A stretch of 64,000 nucleotides of DNA, taken from Gracilimonas sp017641085. GTDB taxonomy: Bacteria > Bacteroidota > Rhodothermia > Balneolales > Balneolaceae. Of this stretch, positions 8,411 to 17,988 are shown piece by piece (the stretch's first letter is position 1; every line of letters starts with the position of its first letter). Position numbers and translations under genes: made by a program. The notes beneath the pieces were generated by a model. It made no database searches, was not told the origin of the DNA, and saw only the letters and a program-made list of their open reading frames with translations. The stretch lies in NCBI RefSeq assembly GCF_046115515.1, contig NZ_CP175953.1; one strand, written 5' to 3'.

Positions 8411-9463
8411 CTATTGCTTTAATAAATCGAGCGGGTCTTCGGCGCTGCCGATAATGGTTTCAAGGGCATCGGTTAGGGTAACCAGCCCAATAATTTTACC
8501 TTCTTCTTCTGTAACCAGCGCCAGTTCCTGGTGCTCTTCCTGAAAGCGATCGATGAGCTTACTTACCGGCAGGTCTTTTCCAATCACCATGCGAGGCCAG
8601 TCGAAATCATCCAGCTCTTTGCTGCCCTCCAAAAGTGCTTCTGCATTTGCGGTAATTTGCGGCGTGTATAAAATACCGATGAAGTCATCTATGGAATTAC
8701 CCACCAGCGGATAACGGGTGTGCATATTCCGGTTCAGGGTGGCTAAATTTTCCCGGAATGTTTTCTCCGTACTCATGGTCACTACATCATCTCTGGGGAT
8801 CATGATGTCTTTTACGGGTATTTGCTCGATATCCAGAGTGTTGATGATTTCCTCCCGGCGCTCCTCATCCATGTCACCGCTTTTCAGCAGCTCTACCATC
8901 TCGGCACGGATGTCTTCGGTGGAAGACGATTCCTGCTGCAGCCAACTTCGCTCCATTTCAATGTTGAACAGCCGGAGGGTAGCCTTGGTGATGCGATCTC
9001 CTAAAAGCAGAAAAGGATAAATGACATACGTCCACCAATAGAGAGGAGCCGCACAGTACCGGGCAACCGACTTGGCTCGTTCAACCCCGAGATAAGTGGG
9101 CGCCTGTTCTCCCCAAATAGTATGCACGAAGTTTATAAACACCACCGACAGAATAATGGAAATGGTGTGGGTAGAAATACTGCCGATGCTTTCAGCCGTA
9201 AAGAACAGTTCGATGAGTTGAGTTACAGCAGGCTCCGCTATAACACCCAAAAGTATACTGGTAGTGGTGATCCCAATCTGGCAGGAGGTGAGGTAGATTT
9301 CCAGCGTCTTGGTCATTTCCCAGGCCCGGTTCAACCCCGAACTTTCTTCAAGATTGTCCTGCTTATACTGCCTGAGTCGGGTGAGGGCAAATTCGGTAGC
9401 TACAAAAAACGCGTTGAGCAACAGCAGGATGACGCCGCTAAGTAAGCGAATGGTTAGCTCCAT
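8411..9463 (-). CDS. CNNM-type (DUF21) membrane protein with CBS pair
   Basis: A 350-residue protein of the CNNM/hemolysin-C family, linked in other bacteria to Mg2+/Co2+ export. The N-terminal DUF21 membrane domain begins MELTIRLLSGVILLLLNAFF and includes the conserved ATEFAL and FVHTIWGEQAP segments. A linker with DIRAEMVELL and DEERREEIINTLDIEQIPVKDIMIPR leads into two CBS motifs (about residues 215-345). It lacks the C-terminal CorC_HlyC domain that the GldE homologue at 43505 carries. Specificity is unknown. Confidence 0.85.
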   Translation of the reverse strand: MELTIRLLSGVILLLLNAFFVATEFALTRLRQYKQDNLEESSGLNRAWEMTKTLEIYLTSCQIGITTTSILLGVIAEPAVTQLIELFFTAESIGSISTHTISIILSVVFINFVHTIWGEQAPTYLGVERAKSVARYCAAPLYWWTYVIYPFLLLGDRITKATLRLFNIEMERSWLQQESSSTEDIRAEMVELLKSGDMDEERREEIINTLDIEQIPVKDIMIPRDDVVTMSTEKTFRENLATLNRNMHTRYPLVGNSIDDFIGILYTPQITANAEALLEGSKELDDFDWPRMVIGKDLPVSKLIDRFQEEHQELALVTEEEGKIIGLVTLTDALETIIGSAEDPLDLLKQ

Positions 9464-9617
9464 GAAAGAAGAACAATTTTAGGGTGCTGAAAGAAAATCC
9501 AAAAAGGGTGACAATTCCTGTCGCTGTCCTTTATTATTCTGTACCTTCAAAACTTAGAGGAGTTGGAAAGCATTCCTTTGAGTTGCCATAAGTTACAAGT
9601 AATAACAGAGTTTAGAC

Positions 9618-10958
9618 ATGGATTACATCTTAGCCATAGCAGGAATCATCATTGGGGGAATTGCGGGGTTTGCCATAGCGCATTTTAAATCAAAATCAGA
9701 AAGTTCGCGGCTGGAAGAACGCAATCAGAATCTGGATGAACAACTTTCGGAGACGGAAGAAAAATGGGAGCGTGAGGTTCAGGAATTTGAAACTAAGCTC
9801 AATAACCTTCAGCATGAAAAAGATGCTGAGCTTACCGAAGAACGAAACCGGGCTAATGAACTTGATAAACAGCTGGCCGAACGAAATGCGGATTATCGCA
9901 ATCTTCAGGAGCGACTGAACGAGCAAAAAGAAGAGCTGGCCCAGATGCAGGAACAGCTGACTACTCAGTTTGAGAACCTGGCTAATAAAATCCTGGAAGA
10001 AAAATCAGAGAAATTCACCAAACAAAACAAAGAACAGATAGATCAGCTACTGAATCCGCTGGGGGAGAAGCTGGAGTCTTTTAAGAAGAAAGTGGAAGAG
10101 ACATACAACGAGGAAAATCGTCAGCGCGCTACCCTTAAAGAGCAGATTAAACAGATGGCTGAACTCAACAAAACCATGAGTGAAGATGCCAAAAGCCTGA
10201 CAAAAGCCCTGAAAGGAGATTCCAAAGCTCAGGGTAATTGGGGGGAGGTAATCTTGCAGCGTATCCTCGAAAAGTCTGGTTTGCGAAAAGGGGAAGAGTA
10301 TTTTGCGGAGCAAAGTGTGACCATGGAAGATGGCAGAAGGCTGCGCCCGGATGTGGTGGTGCGCTTACCGGAGGAGAAATACTTAGTTATTGATTCCAAA
10401 GTATCCCTGACGGGCTATGAGCGCTTTAGTTCAACCGAGGATGAAAAGGAACAGGAAAAAGCCTTGAAGGAACACGTCAATTCCATTCGTGCTCACATCA
10501 AAGGGTTAAGTGATAAAAATTATCAGCACATTCACGAGGATAAGAGCCCGGATTTTGTGTTGCTGTTTATTCCTATTGAACCGGCATTTGCTCTTGCCCT
10601 GCAGCATGACTCTAACATGTATTATGAGGCTTTTGAAAAGAACATTGTGATCGTGAGTCCGTCCACTTTACTGGCTACACTTGCTACCATAGAAAGCATC
10701 TGGAAGCGCGAGAAGCAAAGCATGAACGCCCGCGAAATCGCAAGCCGGGGAGGAGAGTTGTTGGATAAATTCACCTTGTTTGTGGAGAGTTTCGAGAAAA
10801 TCGGAGAACGAATCGGTCAGGCCCAAAAAAGCTACGACAAAGCACTGGGCCGCTTAAGTGAAGGCCGGGGAAGTCTAATTCGACAAGCCGAAATGCTTAA
10901 AGAGCTGGGGGCAGAAAACTCCAAAAAACTACCTTCTCATTTAAACAAGGACGATTAA
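9618..10958 (+). CDS. rmuC: DNA recombination protein RmuC
   Basis: A 446-residue RmuC homologue, predicted to limit inversions at short inverted repeats through a nuclease-like core. One N-terminal membrane helix (residues about 3-22) precedes a long coiled coil rich in Glu, Gln and Lys (about 30-200). The conserved RmuC domain follows, with GNWGEVILQRILEKSGL, RPDVVVRLPEEKYLVIDSK and FIPIEPAFALAL. An upstream TACCTTCA could be a variant -7 element. It stands alone, with mtgA next downstream. Confidence 0.93.
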   Translation: MDYILAIAGIIIGGIAGFAIAHFKSKSESSRLEERNQNLDEQLSETEEKWEREVQEFETKLNNLQHEKDAELTEERNRANELDKQLAERNADYRNLQERLNEQKEELAQMQEQLTTQFENLANKILEEKSEKFTKQNKEQIDQLLNPLGEKLESFKKKVEETYNEENRQRATLKEQIKQMAELNKTMSEDAKSLTKALKGDSKAQGNWGEVILQRILEKSGLRKGEEYFAEQSVTMEDGRRLRPDVVVRLPEEKYLVIDSKVSLTGYERFSSTEDEKEQEKALKEHVNSIRAHIKGLSDKNYQHIHEDKSPDFVLLFIPIEPAFALALQHDSNMYYEAFEKNIVIVSPSTLLATLATIESIWKREKQSMNAREIASRGGELLDKFTLFVESFEKIGERIGQAQKSYDKALGRLSEGRGSLIRQAEMLKELGAENSKKLPSHLNKDD

Positions 10959-11005
10959 AATAAGAAACAAAATGCTGCCGTTGATGTATCTGTTGTTAAA
11001 ATTGA

Positions 11006-11013
11006 TACCTTTG
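11006..11013 (+). promoter_or_regulatory. TAnnTTTG-like -7 element before mtgA
   Basis: TACCTTTG fits the -7 consensus TAnnTTTG of the Bacteroidota primary sigma factor. It lies only 4 bp before the mtgA ATG, so any transcript would have almost no leader. No good -33 TTTG is seen. Confidence 0.35.
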
Positions 11014-11017
11014 GCTC

Positions 11018-11872
11018 ATGGAAAAGCAATCATCCTTTACATCAAAAAGCTGGCGTTGGTACGGTAAGGTGATTGGCGGTGTACTGCTGGGCTGGTCGTT
11101 TTGGTTTTGTTTGCTCATTTTTTTGATGCTTTGGGTCAATCCACCGTTTACCGCCTTTACCCTGCAGGAAAACTGGGAAGAACTTGGCAAGGAAAGATAC
11201 AACCTGCGCGAAAGTTGGGTGCCTGATGAACAACTGCCCAACCATCTGAAATTAGCGGTGATCGCTTCCGAAGATCAGCGATTCAGGGAGCACTGGGGCT
11301 TAGACATGGCCGCTATCGATAAAGCGCTGGAAGAGAGAGAACGAAGCGGAAGGGTGCGTGGAGCCAGTACCATCACTCAGCAGGTGGCCAAGAACTTGTT
11401 TTTGTCTCCGGCTCAAACTTACCTCAGAAAAGCGGTGGAAGCCGGCATTGCGATACTGATCGAACTTTTCTGGACCAAAGACCGCATCCTGGAAGTCTAT
11501 CTGAATATCGCTGAATTTGGTCCGGGTATGTTTGGAGTTGAAAAGGCATCCCAATTCTACTACGGCAGATCGGCATCCCAACTCACCCCAAAGCAATCGG
11601 CCCGGATGGCGACCGTGTTGCCAAGCCCAAAGCGTATTGAACCGGAGCCCGCTTCAGATTATGTAGTTCAGCGAAGTCAGTGGATACTCAGAAACATGCA
11701 ACAGCTGAGCGGGATTCGATACCTGCCTAAGCCAAAGCCTGACTCTATGGACACCCTGAAACCGAAACCCGTTTTCCTGGATTCGGTGGACATGAAAGCC
11801 ATTCAGGATTCGCTGGGAACCTATCTCGATTCCATACTGATGGAAATACAGCTCGACTCTGTAAATAATTGA
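11018..11872 (+). CDS. mtgA: Monofunctional peptidoglycan glycosyltransferase
   Basis: Polymerises lipid II glycan chains at the inner membrane (GT51). The 284-residue protein has a membrane anchor at about residues 17-40, then VIASEDQRFREHWGLD with catalytic Glu85, RGASTITQQVAKNLFLSP and KDRILEVYLNIAEFGPGMFG, all GT51 signatures. There is no transpeptidase domain, so it is the monofunctional form. The C-terminal 60 residues are a proline/lysine-rich extension not usual in the family. Confidence 0.93.
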   Translation: MEKQSSFTSKSWRWYGKVIGGVLLGWSFWFCLLIFLMLWVNPPFTAFTLQENWEELGKERYNLRESWVPDEQLPNHLKLAVIASEDQRFREHWGLDMAAIDKALEERERSGRVRGASTITQQVAKNLFLSPAQTYLRKAVEAGIAILIELFWTKDRILEVYLNIAEFGPGMFGVEKASQFYYGRSASQLTPKQSARMATVLPSPKRIEPEPASDYVVQRSQWILRNMQQLSGIRYLPKPKPDSMDTLKPKPVFLDSVDMKAIQDSLGTYLDSILMEIQLDSVNN

Positions 11873-11952
11873 TAAGAAGGCTTAATTATCCACTTCTGTT
11901 GCCGATAAAATAGTAGTTGAAGCAGTAATATTATCCAGATATAAGACCTATT

Positions 11953-13812
11953 ATGTCGCACTTTTCTCCTGAAGCCCTTCGGCTTAACGTACTTCATTCT
12001 TATGACATCCTGGATACCCCAGAGACAAAAGAATTTGATAACCTGGTGACATTGGCGGCTCAGATTTGTGAAGTACCTATTGCTAAAATCAACTTTATTG
12101 ATGATAAACGCACATGGTCTAAGGCAAACTACGGTAATGATTTAAAGGAATCTCCCAGAGAATTTCACTTCTGTAATACTACCATACGGAAGGAAGAGTT
12201 TATGATAGTTGAGGATGCATCTGTTGATGACCGTTTCAGTCATTTTGATTTTGTTGCAAACGATCCGAAACTACGATTTTACGCTGGGGTGAACATCCGG
12301 AGGGACCAACAAAACCTGGGTACTATTTGTGTACTGGGGCAGGAACCCAAGCAGCTTTCGGAGGACCAACTCAATGCGTTGCGAACCTTGGCAAGTGAAA
12401 TTGAAGCGCGCCTGGAACTCCATAAAAAGAACCGGGAGCTGGAAACCACGGCAGCTTTTCTGGAAGCATCGGTAGATTTGCTGCTGGTGCTCGATCCGGA
12501 TACACTTCTGGTAGAAAAGGCAAACAGGAACGGGAGTAATCTGCTTTCTGAGCTAAGCGGGCAAGATTTCTTCAAACCTCTTGACGAGTTGTTCCCCGAT
12601 TCAGCGTTAATTTCAGAGCTGAGGCACTGGATCAAAAACGGCAGCAATGGCTTTGAATCTGAAACTTCTTTGAAAACGGCTGCCGGAGAAGTTTTTCTGG
12701 AACTGAATGGAATTCGTAAAGAAGATAAACTGCTGATTACGGCAAAAGATATAACCCGGCGTAAGCAAGCGGAGAGAGAACTTCGAAAAGAGAAATTGTT
12801 TAGTGAAAAGATTATACAATCTCTTCCGCTTAACTTTTTTATGTTTGATGAAAATCAGAATCTCATCAAATGGAGCCGTAATCATGCTACTCACGGGTAT
12901 TCTGACGAGGAATATGCAGAACGAACGCCCTTGGACTTTTTTGAAGGGGATGATCAGCAATCAATTAGAGAATACATAGAGCAGGTTTTTGCGGGTGATA
13001 AATCACAGGGGAGTATCGAAGCTGACCTGATTCAAAAAGATGGTAGCAAGAAACCGTTTCTGTTTAATGCGGTTCGTTTTGAACAGGGAGATAAGAAGTA
13101 TTTGATAGGCACCAGTCAAAGTATAGAAGCGCAACGAAGGTATCAGGAGAAACTGGAAGGGTTATTGGCGGAAAAAGAAGTGCTTTTGGCCGAGGTCCAC
13201 CACAGGGTTAAGAATAACCTGGCCGTGATATCGGGCTTCCTGCAAATGCAGGAATTTGTGAGTGAGGACGAGTCGGTAAAATCCGCTCTGTTGACCAATC
13301 ACATGCGGGTTAAATCTATGGCTCTGATTCATGAAGACCTGTACAACGTAAGCAATTTCAACGGTATTCGATTCGATCATTACCTGGCTCAGCTGTTAGA
13401 GTTCATTGAGGATAAGAGAAACCCAAAGAATAAATTTATCAAGCTGAAGAAATCAATTGGCCGGGTTGAAATGAATGTAAATCAGGCTGTGCCGCTGGCC
13501 TTGATTGTGAATGAACTGGTATCCAATGCCTACGAGTTTGCTTTCGAAGGCCGGGAAAGCGGAACCATTACCGTTGACCTGAAAGCCGAAAATGATACCG
13601 TATCCCTTTCAGTAAAAGATAACGGAATCGGTTTACCGGAAGGTTTTGAGCTGGAAAACAGTCCTACGCTGGGTACTACATTGGTACTTTCCTATTCAGA
13701 GCAGATTAATTCGAAAATTGATATCAATACTGGAAAAGAGGGAACGGAATACCGGCTTATGTTCAATCACCTGAAAAATCAAAAAGGATCTACGGCGAAC
13801 GTGCTGGTTTAA
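11953..13812 (+). CDS. GAF-PAS sensor histidine kinase (HisKA_2 type)
   Basis: A 619-residue cytoplasmic kinase. A GAF domain (about 20-155; it opens with LNVLHSYDILDTPETKEFDNL, as in many GAF kinases) is followed by two PAS-like regions (about 165-275 and 285-395). HisKA_2 follows with the phosphoacceptor His416 in EVHHRVKNNLAVISGFLQM, then a HATPase_c domain with NELVSNAYEFAF and DNGIGLP. There is no membrane helix or receiver domain, and no response regulator is adjacent, so the output is unknown. Confidence 0.9.
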   Translation: MSHFSPEALRLNVLHSYDILDTPETKEFDNLVTLAAQICEVPIAKINFIDDKRTWSKANYGNDLKESPREFHFCNTTIRKEEFMIVEDASVDDRFSHFDFVANDPKLRFYAGVNIRRDQQNLGTICVLGQEPKQLSEDQLNALRTLASEIEARLELHKKNRELETTAAFLEASVDLLLVLDPDTLLVEKANRNGSNLLSELSGQDFFKPLDELFPDSALISELRHWIKNGSNGFESETSLKTAAGEVFLELNGIRKEDKLLITAKDITRRKQAERELRKEKLFSEKIIQSLPLNFFMFDENQNLIKWSRNHATHGYSDEEYAERTPLDFFEGDDQQSIREYIEQVFAGDKSQGSIEADLIQKDGSKKPFLFNAVRFEQGDKKYLIGTSQSIEAQRRYQEKLEGLLAEKEVLLAEVHHRVKNNLAVISGFLQMQEFVSEDESVKSALLTNHMRVKSMALIHEDLYNVSNFNGIRFDHYLAQLLEFIEDKRNPKNKFIKLKKSIGRVEMNVNQAVPLALIVNELVSNAYEFAFEGRESGTITVDLKAENDTVSLSVKDNGIGLPEGFELENSPTLGTTLVLSYSEQINSKIDINTGKEGTEYRLMFNHLKNQKGSTANVLV

Positions 13813-13821
13813 TGCCGGAAA

Positions 13822-14514
13822 TTAATATTCGAATTTATTCCAGGGCTGGCCGGTAGGCTTGGGAGCTTTAAAGGTCATAATTTCTTTTTGGGTAGGATGC
13901 TCCAGTTCCAGCTTAACGGCCCTGAGTGCAATGTCTTTGCCATGGCTTTCTTCCGGATTTCCATATTTATGATCTCCCCACAGCGGTGTTCCTTCCTTGG
14001 CAAACTGAACACGAATTTGATGAGGCCGGCCGGTAATTAAATCAACTTCAACCACACTGAAATTGGCGTTTTGTTTTATGGTGATGAATTTCAGTCTCGA
14101 CTCTTTGGCCTTGCCTTTGGGTGACTTGTAGGCTTTCACGGTATTGGTGCGCTTGTCTTTGTCCAAAAAGTGAACATGCTCTCCGTAAACAGGTGCCATA
14201 CCGTGGACCAGGGCCCAGTAGGTTTTCTTCATGGTTCGCTTCCTGATTTGATAGGAGAGACGGGAAGCCGCTTTTGATGTTTTTGCAAGCACCATCACTC
14301 CGCTAACCGGACGGTCGAGCCGGTGAACCAGCCCCAGATATACATTTCCCGGTTTGTTGTATTCTTTTTTGATGTATGCCTTACAGAGATTCAAAACATC
14401 CGGGTCGCCTGTATGGTCTTCCTGAGAAAGAACACCGGCCGGTTTATCAATCACAAGCAAGTGATTGTCTTCAAAAATAATCGGGATGTTAGGGGAGGTT
14501 TTGGTCGTTTTCAT
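13822..14514 (-). CDS. RluA-family pseudouridine synthase
   Basis: A 230-residue RNA pseudouridine synthase. The catalytic Asp67 is in GLVHRLDRPVSGVMVLAKT; DNHLLVIDKPAGVLS and VDLITGRPHQIRVQFA are further family motifs. It has no N-terminal S4 domain, like RluA/TruC-size members. The rRNA or tRNA target cannot be told from sequence. It is convergent with the sensor kinase, 9 bp apart. Confidence 0.9.
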   Translation of the reverse strand: MKTTKTSPNIPIIFEDNHLLVIDKPAGVLSQEDHTGDPDVLNLCKAYIKKEYNKPGNVYLGLVHRLDRPVSGVMVLAKTSKAASRLSYQIRKRTMKKTYWALVHGMAPVYGEHVHFLDKDKRTNTVKAYKSPKGKAKESRLKFITIKQNANFSVVEVDLITGRPHQIRVQFAKEGTPLWGDHKYGNPEESHGKDIALRAVKLELEHPTQKEIMTFKAPKPTGQPWNKFEY

Positions 14515-14732
14515 AGGCCTGAAAACTAAGAATTCTTTCTTCCATTTGGGATTTAATTTAGAGGAGATTATTGGGAAAGAACGAGCCTTCGCAAATCAGA
14601 GCACTTAATTCCATCATTCGGCTCACCTGACACAGGCTTTCGATTGTAATTAAATAAGAGCCGGGTGATGGATGATACAGGTAGGGTTTTAAATAAGGAA
14701 ATGTTGCCCTTCGCTGTCAGCCCCCTTTCTGT

Positions 14733-14765
14733 CTTTTCCCTTCGCAATGGGAAAGGACTTTTTTT
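14733..14765 (+). terminator. Orphan terminator-like hairpin
   Basis: Stem CTTTTCCC / GGGAAAGG (one G-U pair) followed by seven T. The nearest + strand gene upstream ends 900 bp away and the gene between is on the other strand, so the hairpin has no obvious client. It could end an unannotated small transcript. Confidence 0.4.
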
Positions 14766-14790
14766 CCTAGTTAGTAGTCGGATATAGGAG

Positions 14791-14822
14791 ATCCCGGATC
14801 TCCGTTACACTTCATCCGGGAT
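14791..14822. repeat. REP-like inverted repeat
   Basis: ATCCCGGA (14791-14798) and TCCGGGAT (14815-14822) are perfect 8-bp arms around a 16-base loop. The wording resembles interspersed palindromic elements seen in many bacterial genomes. Only one copy is seen in this window. Confidence 0.4.
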
Positions 14823-15082
14823 GACGTTGACGAAAAAGAACGTATTCCCCCTCTTAAAACAAGTGAACGGGTGCAACCCTTCGCTGAGGTAGGGGTATAG
14901 GTGGTACAGGAATACACTTTCGCAAATCGGTCATTCGATTCATCGACCATTCGCAAATCTACAGTTATGAATCTTATCCTCGAACTTAGTCTTACCAGAT
15001 TTGCCCTTTAATTCTTGTTACTGTTCATCCAATTCCTGATTATGGCGCATCAAATAGTTGGATAATCATTTAAAGCGGAAGT

Positions 15083-15904
15083 ATGTATAACAATAATGGA
15101 AAGCTGAAATCTGAAGTTTATGAATCAGAATTAGCTTCACTGCAAGCTGAACTGGTAAAATTACAGTACTGGATCAAAGAAAAAGGGTTAAAAGTTTGTG
15201 TGATTTTTGAAGGGAGAGATGCTGCCGGTAAAGGAGGGGTGATAAAACGAATTATAGAGCCTTTAAATCCCAGGACGGTGCGCATAGTTGCCCTTCAGAA
15301 ACCCACCGAGAAAGAGCGAAATCAGTGGTATTTTCAGCGGTATATCGATCAGCTTCCTACAGCAGGAGAAATGGTATTGTTTGATCGCAGCTGGTACAAT
15401 CGGGCCGGGGTTGAGAAGGTGATGGGTTTTTGCACGGATGAAGAGTACAAGGAATTCCTGCGCACCTGCCCCCAGTTCGAAGATATGATTAAGCGCTCGG
15501 GGATTATTCTCATCAAATACTGGTTTTCAATCAGCGATAGAGAACAAAAGAAGCGGTTTATCGCCCGAAACCAAGATCCTATGAAAAGATGGAAGCTAAG
15601 TCCTATGGATATCGAAGCAAGAAGGCGCTGGGTGGACTATTCCCGGGCTAAGGACAAAATGTTCAAGCATACAGATACGGAAAACTCACCCTGGTACGTA
15701 GTAAATGCAGATATTAAACGACATGCCCGCCTGAACTGCATTTCGCATTTACTGAATCAGATTGATTATGAGGATTTAACTCCGGAGCCGATTGAATTTC
15801 CAAAGATAAGCAAGCATCCTGAATACGAACGCCCGCCCATTTCAGAGATGAACTGGGTACCCGCGAAGTTTGGGGAAAACCCGGCAGATGATGAGAGGAG
15901 CTAA
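15083..15904 (+). CDS. ppk2: Polyphosphate kinase 2
   Basis: Uses polyphosphate to phosphorylate nucleotides (probably ADP to ATP or GDP to GTP). The 273-residue single-domain protein has Walker A FEGRDAAGKGG (Gly44-Lys50 region), Walker B-like MVLFDRSWYNRAGVEKVMGF, and the lid segment ARNQDPMKRWKLSPMD. Its length fits short class I/III PPK2 proteins; which nucleotide it prefers cannot be read from sequence. It is followed 39 bp later by uvrC. Confidence 0.93.
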   Translation: MYNNNGKLKSEVYESELASLQAELVKLQYWIKEKGLKVCVIFEGRDAAGKGGVIKRIIEPLNPRTVRIVALQKPTEKERNQWYFQRYIDQLPTAGEMVLFDRSWYNRAGVEKVMGFCTDEEYKEFLRTCPQFEDMIKRSGIILIKYWFSISDREQKKRFIARNQDPMKRWKLSPMDIEARRRWVDYSRAKDKMFKHTDTENSPWYVVNADIKRHARLNCISHLLNQIDYEDLTPEPIEFPKISKHPEYERPPISEMNWVPAKFGENPADDERS

Positions 15905-15931
15905 GCAGGTTAAGAATCATCAAAAAACTGT

Positions 15932-15939
15932 TATCTTTG
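15932..15939 (+). promoter_or_regulatory. TAnnTTTG-like -7 element before uvrC
   Basis: TATCTTTG lies 4 bp before the uvrC ATG, as at mtgA, and would give a leaderless or nearly leaderless mRNA. No clear -33 box. Confidence 0.35.
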
Positions 15940-15943
15940 CTGC

Positions 15944-17785
15944 ATGAGTAATGAAGGACAAGTACAACTCTCTGAAAAAGTAGCCAATCTTCCCACCTCA
16001 CCGGGAGTCTATATTTACCGGGATTCTTCCGGAACTGAGCTGTATGTGGGCAAGGCCAAGAAGCTTCGAAACCGGGTGAGATCCTATTTTCAGGATTCCC
16101 GGCCACAAGATGGCCGCATAAAAACGATGGTATCAAAAATTGATGATATCGAAGTGGTGGTGACGGATTCAGAGGCTGAAGCCCTCATTCTGGAGAATAA
16201 CCTCATAAAGCAGTACCAGCCACGATACAACATCATGTATCGGGATGATAAGTCGTACCCCTACATTTGCATCACCGATGATTCCAAGCCCCGTGTATTC
16301 CCCACTCGCACGGTGGTAAAAGATGGCAGCAAGTACTACGGTCCTTATGATAGTGTTGGCGCCATGAAGCGGATGCTGGAAACCATTCGGAAGGCTTTTG
16401 GGCTTTGCACCTGTGCCGTTTCACAAAAAAACATTGACAAAACTAAAGGGGTGCCGAAGTGGCATTCCTGCTTCGATGATTATTTGCAAAACTGCTCCGG
16501 CGATTGGGATGATGAAGTATATCAGGCCACCATCCACAAAGTGGACCGGATGCTGAACGGACAAACTGACCAGCTAATCAGGGAGCTGAAAGATGAGATG
16601 CAGATTGCTTCCGATGCCCTGGAATTTGAGCAGGCCGCTCAGCTCCGTGATAGCCTGGAGGCTGTTAAACGCTACAGCCAGAAAATGAAAATGGTGGTCT
16701 CTAAGAAAGTGGACCGGGACGTGTTTGCCATCGGCAAGAACGAGGAAATCGGAGAAGCATGCGGGGTGTTGTTTAAGATCAGGGAAGGGAAAATGATCGG
16801 GAAATTTCACCGCTTCCTGAAGAATATTGAGGGTCTGGCTATGGGCGAAATGTTGCAATCGTTCGTGGAAGATTATTATACCGGTCAGTACACAGCAGCC
16901 ATCCCTGACGAGGTTTACCTGAGCCACGAAATGCAGGAAGTGGAACCGCTGGAGCAGTATTTGCATCAGGAAAGAGGAAAGATTGTGCCGGTGCATGTCC
17001 CACAGATTGGAGAGAAAAAACAACTGATCAAAATGGCGCTGGCCAACGCCAAACTTCATTTAAACGAACGGGCTCTGGAGAAAGAGAAAGCCGAACGAAA
17101 CCGGATTCCACATGCGGTTAAAGAGTTGAAAGAACATCTGAAATTGGACCGGCTTCCCCGAAGAATTGAGTGTTTTGATAACTCTAACCTGCAGGGCACT
17201 GATCCGGTTGCCTCCATGGTTTGCTTTGTGGATGCAAGGCCCCGCAAAAGCGAGTACAAGCGCTTCAACATAAAAACTGTGGAAGGCCCTGATGATTTTG
17301 CTTCGATGAAGGAGGTGCTGACCCGGCGCTATTCCAGGGTTCAAAAAGAAGGCCAGCATATCCCGGATCTTATTATTGTGGATGGTGGAAAGGGTCAGCT
17401 GAGTTCTGCCGTGGAGGCTCTTAAAGAAATCGATTTTTACGGTGAGTGTGAGATCATAGGTTTAGCTAAGCGGCTGGAAGAAGTATTTCTGCCGGGAATG
17501 TCGGATCCGATTATGATTCCCAAAAAATCTTCGGCCCTTAAATTATTACAGCAGGCCCGGGATGAGGCCCACCGGTTTGCCATCACCTTTCACCGCAAAA
17601 AAAGAAGCAAACGAACGGTTAAAACAGAACTTTTAGACATAGATGGTGTAGGAGAGAAGACGGCACAAAAACTACTTATAGAGTTTGGTTCAGTAAAAAA
17701 AATCAGAAAGGCCAAAAAAGAAGAATTACAGTTTAACCTTGGTAAGGTGTTAGGAGAAAAAGTGTACAACTATTTCCACGAGTGA
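15944..17785 (+). CDS. uvrC: Excinuclease ABC subunit C
   Basis: Makes both incisions in nucleotide excision repair with UvrAB. The 613-residue protein is full length. It has a GIY-YIG nuclease domain at residues about 10-95 (GVYIYRDSSGTELYVGKAKKLRNRVRSYF split over two strands), a UVR motif around 200-235 (ALEFEQAAQLRDSLEAV), and the C-terminal RNase H-like nuclease with CFDNSNLQGTDPVASMV and IIVDGGKGQL. Tandem helix-hairpin-helix motifs end the protein (LLDIDGVGEKTAQKLL). Confidence 0.97.
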   Translation: MSNEGQVQLSEKVANLPTSPGVYIYRDSSGTELYVGKAKKLRNRVRSYFQDSRPQDGRIKTMVSKIDDIEVVVTDSEAEALILENNLIKQYQPRYNIMYRDDKSYPYICITDDSKPRVFPTRTVVKDGSKYYGPYDSVGAMKRMLETIRKAFGLCTCAVSQKNIDKTKGVPKWHSCFDDYLQNCSGDWDDEVYQATIHKVDRMLNGQTDQLIRELKDEMQIASDALEFEQAAQLRDSLEAVKRYSQKMKMVVSKKVDRDVFAIGKNEEIGEACGVLFKIREGKMIGKFHRFLKNIEGLAMGEMLQSFVEDYYTGQYTAAIPDEVYLSHEMQEVEPLEQYLHQERGKIVPVHVPQIGEKKQLIKMALANAKLHLNERALEKEKAERNRIPHAVKELKEHLKLDRLPRRIECFDNSNLQGTDPVASMVCFVDARPRKSEYKRFNIKTVEGPDDFASMKEVLTRRYSRVQKEGQHIPDLIIVDGGKGQLSSAVEALKEIDFYGECEIIGLAKRLEEVFLPGMSDPIMIPKKSSALKLLQQARDEAHRFAITFHRKKRSKRTVKTELLDIDGVGEKTAQKLLIEFGSVKKIRKAKKEELQFNLGKVLGEKVYNYFHE

Positions 17786-17988
17786 TTCGTCTCACACCTG
17801 TAATGTGAGCTTTGAGTAACATCAACATGTTATATGAATACCGTGCTTGGCATATTAAAATAGGCACAGAATCAAAGAATTAGTCTTTGGTACGAAACGC
17901 TCTTTTGCATCAGATGGTTATTGAAACAAAAGGTCAGAGTTTCAGTTTATCTGCTGAGGGCATAACCCAAAAAACAGGGTGACTTATT

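Larger units (their letters stand above)
14515..15082. other. Intergenic region with repeats and no clear gene
   Basis: No convincing gene is seen in this 568-bp stretch. It contains a terminator-like hairpin (14733-14765, + strand), a REP-like inverted repeat (14791-14822), and a motif around 14931-14957 (ATCGGTCATTCGATTCATCG) that recurs in similar form at the right edge of the window. It could hold a small RNA ending at 14765 or be decayed mobile sequence. Confidence 0.4.

Noticed and set aside
14771..14956. 61-codon frame on -
   Set aside because: It covers the REP-like repeat and has no ribosome site or recognisable product.
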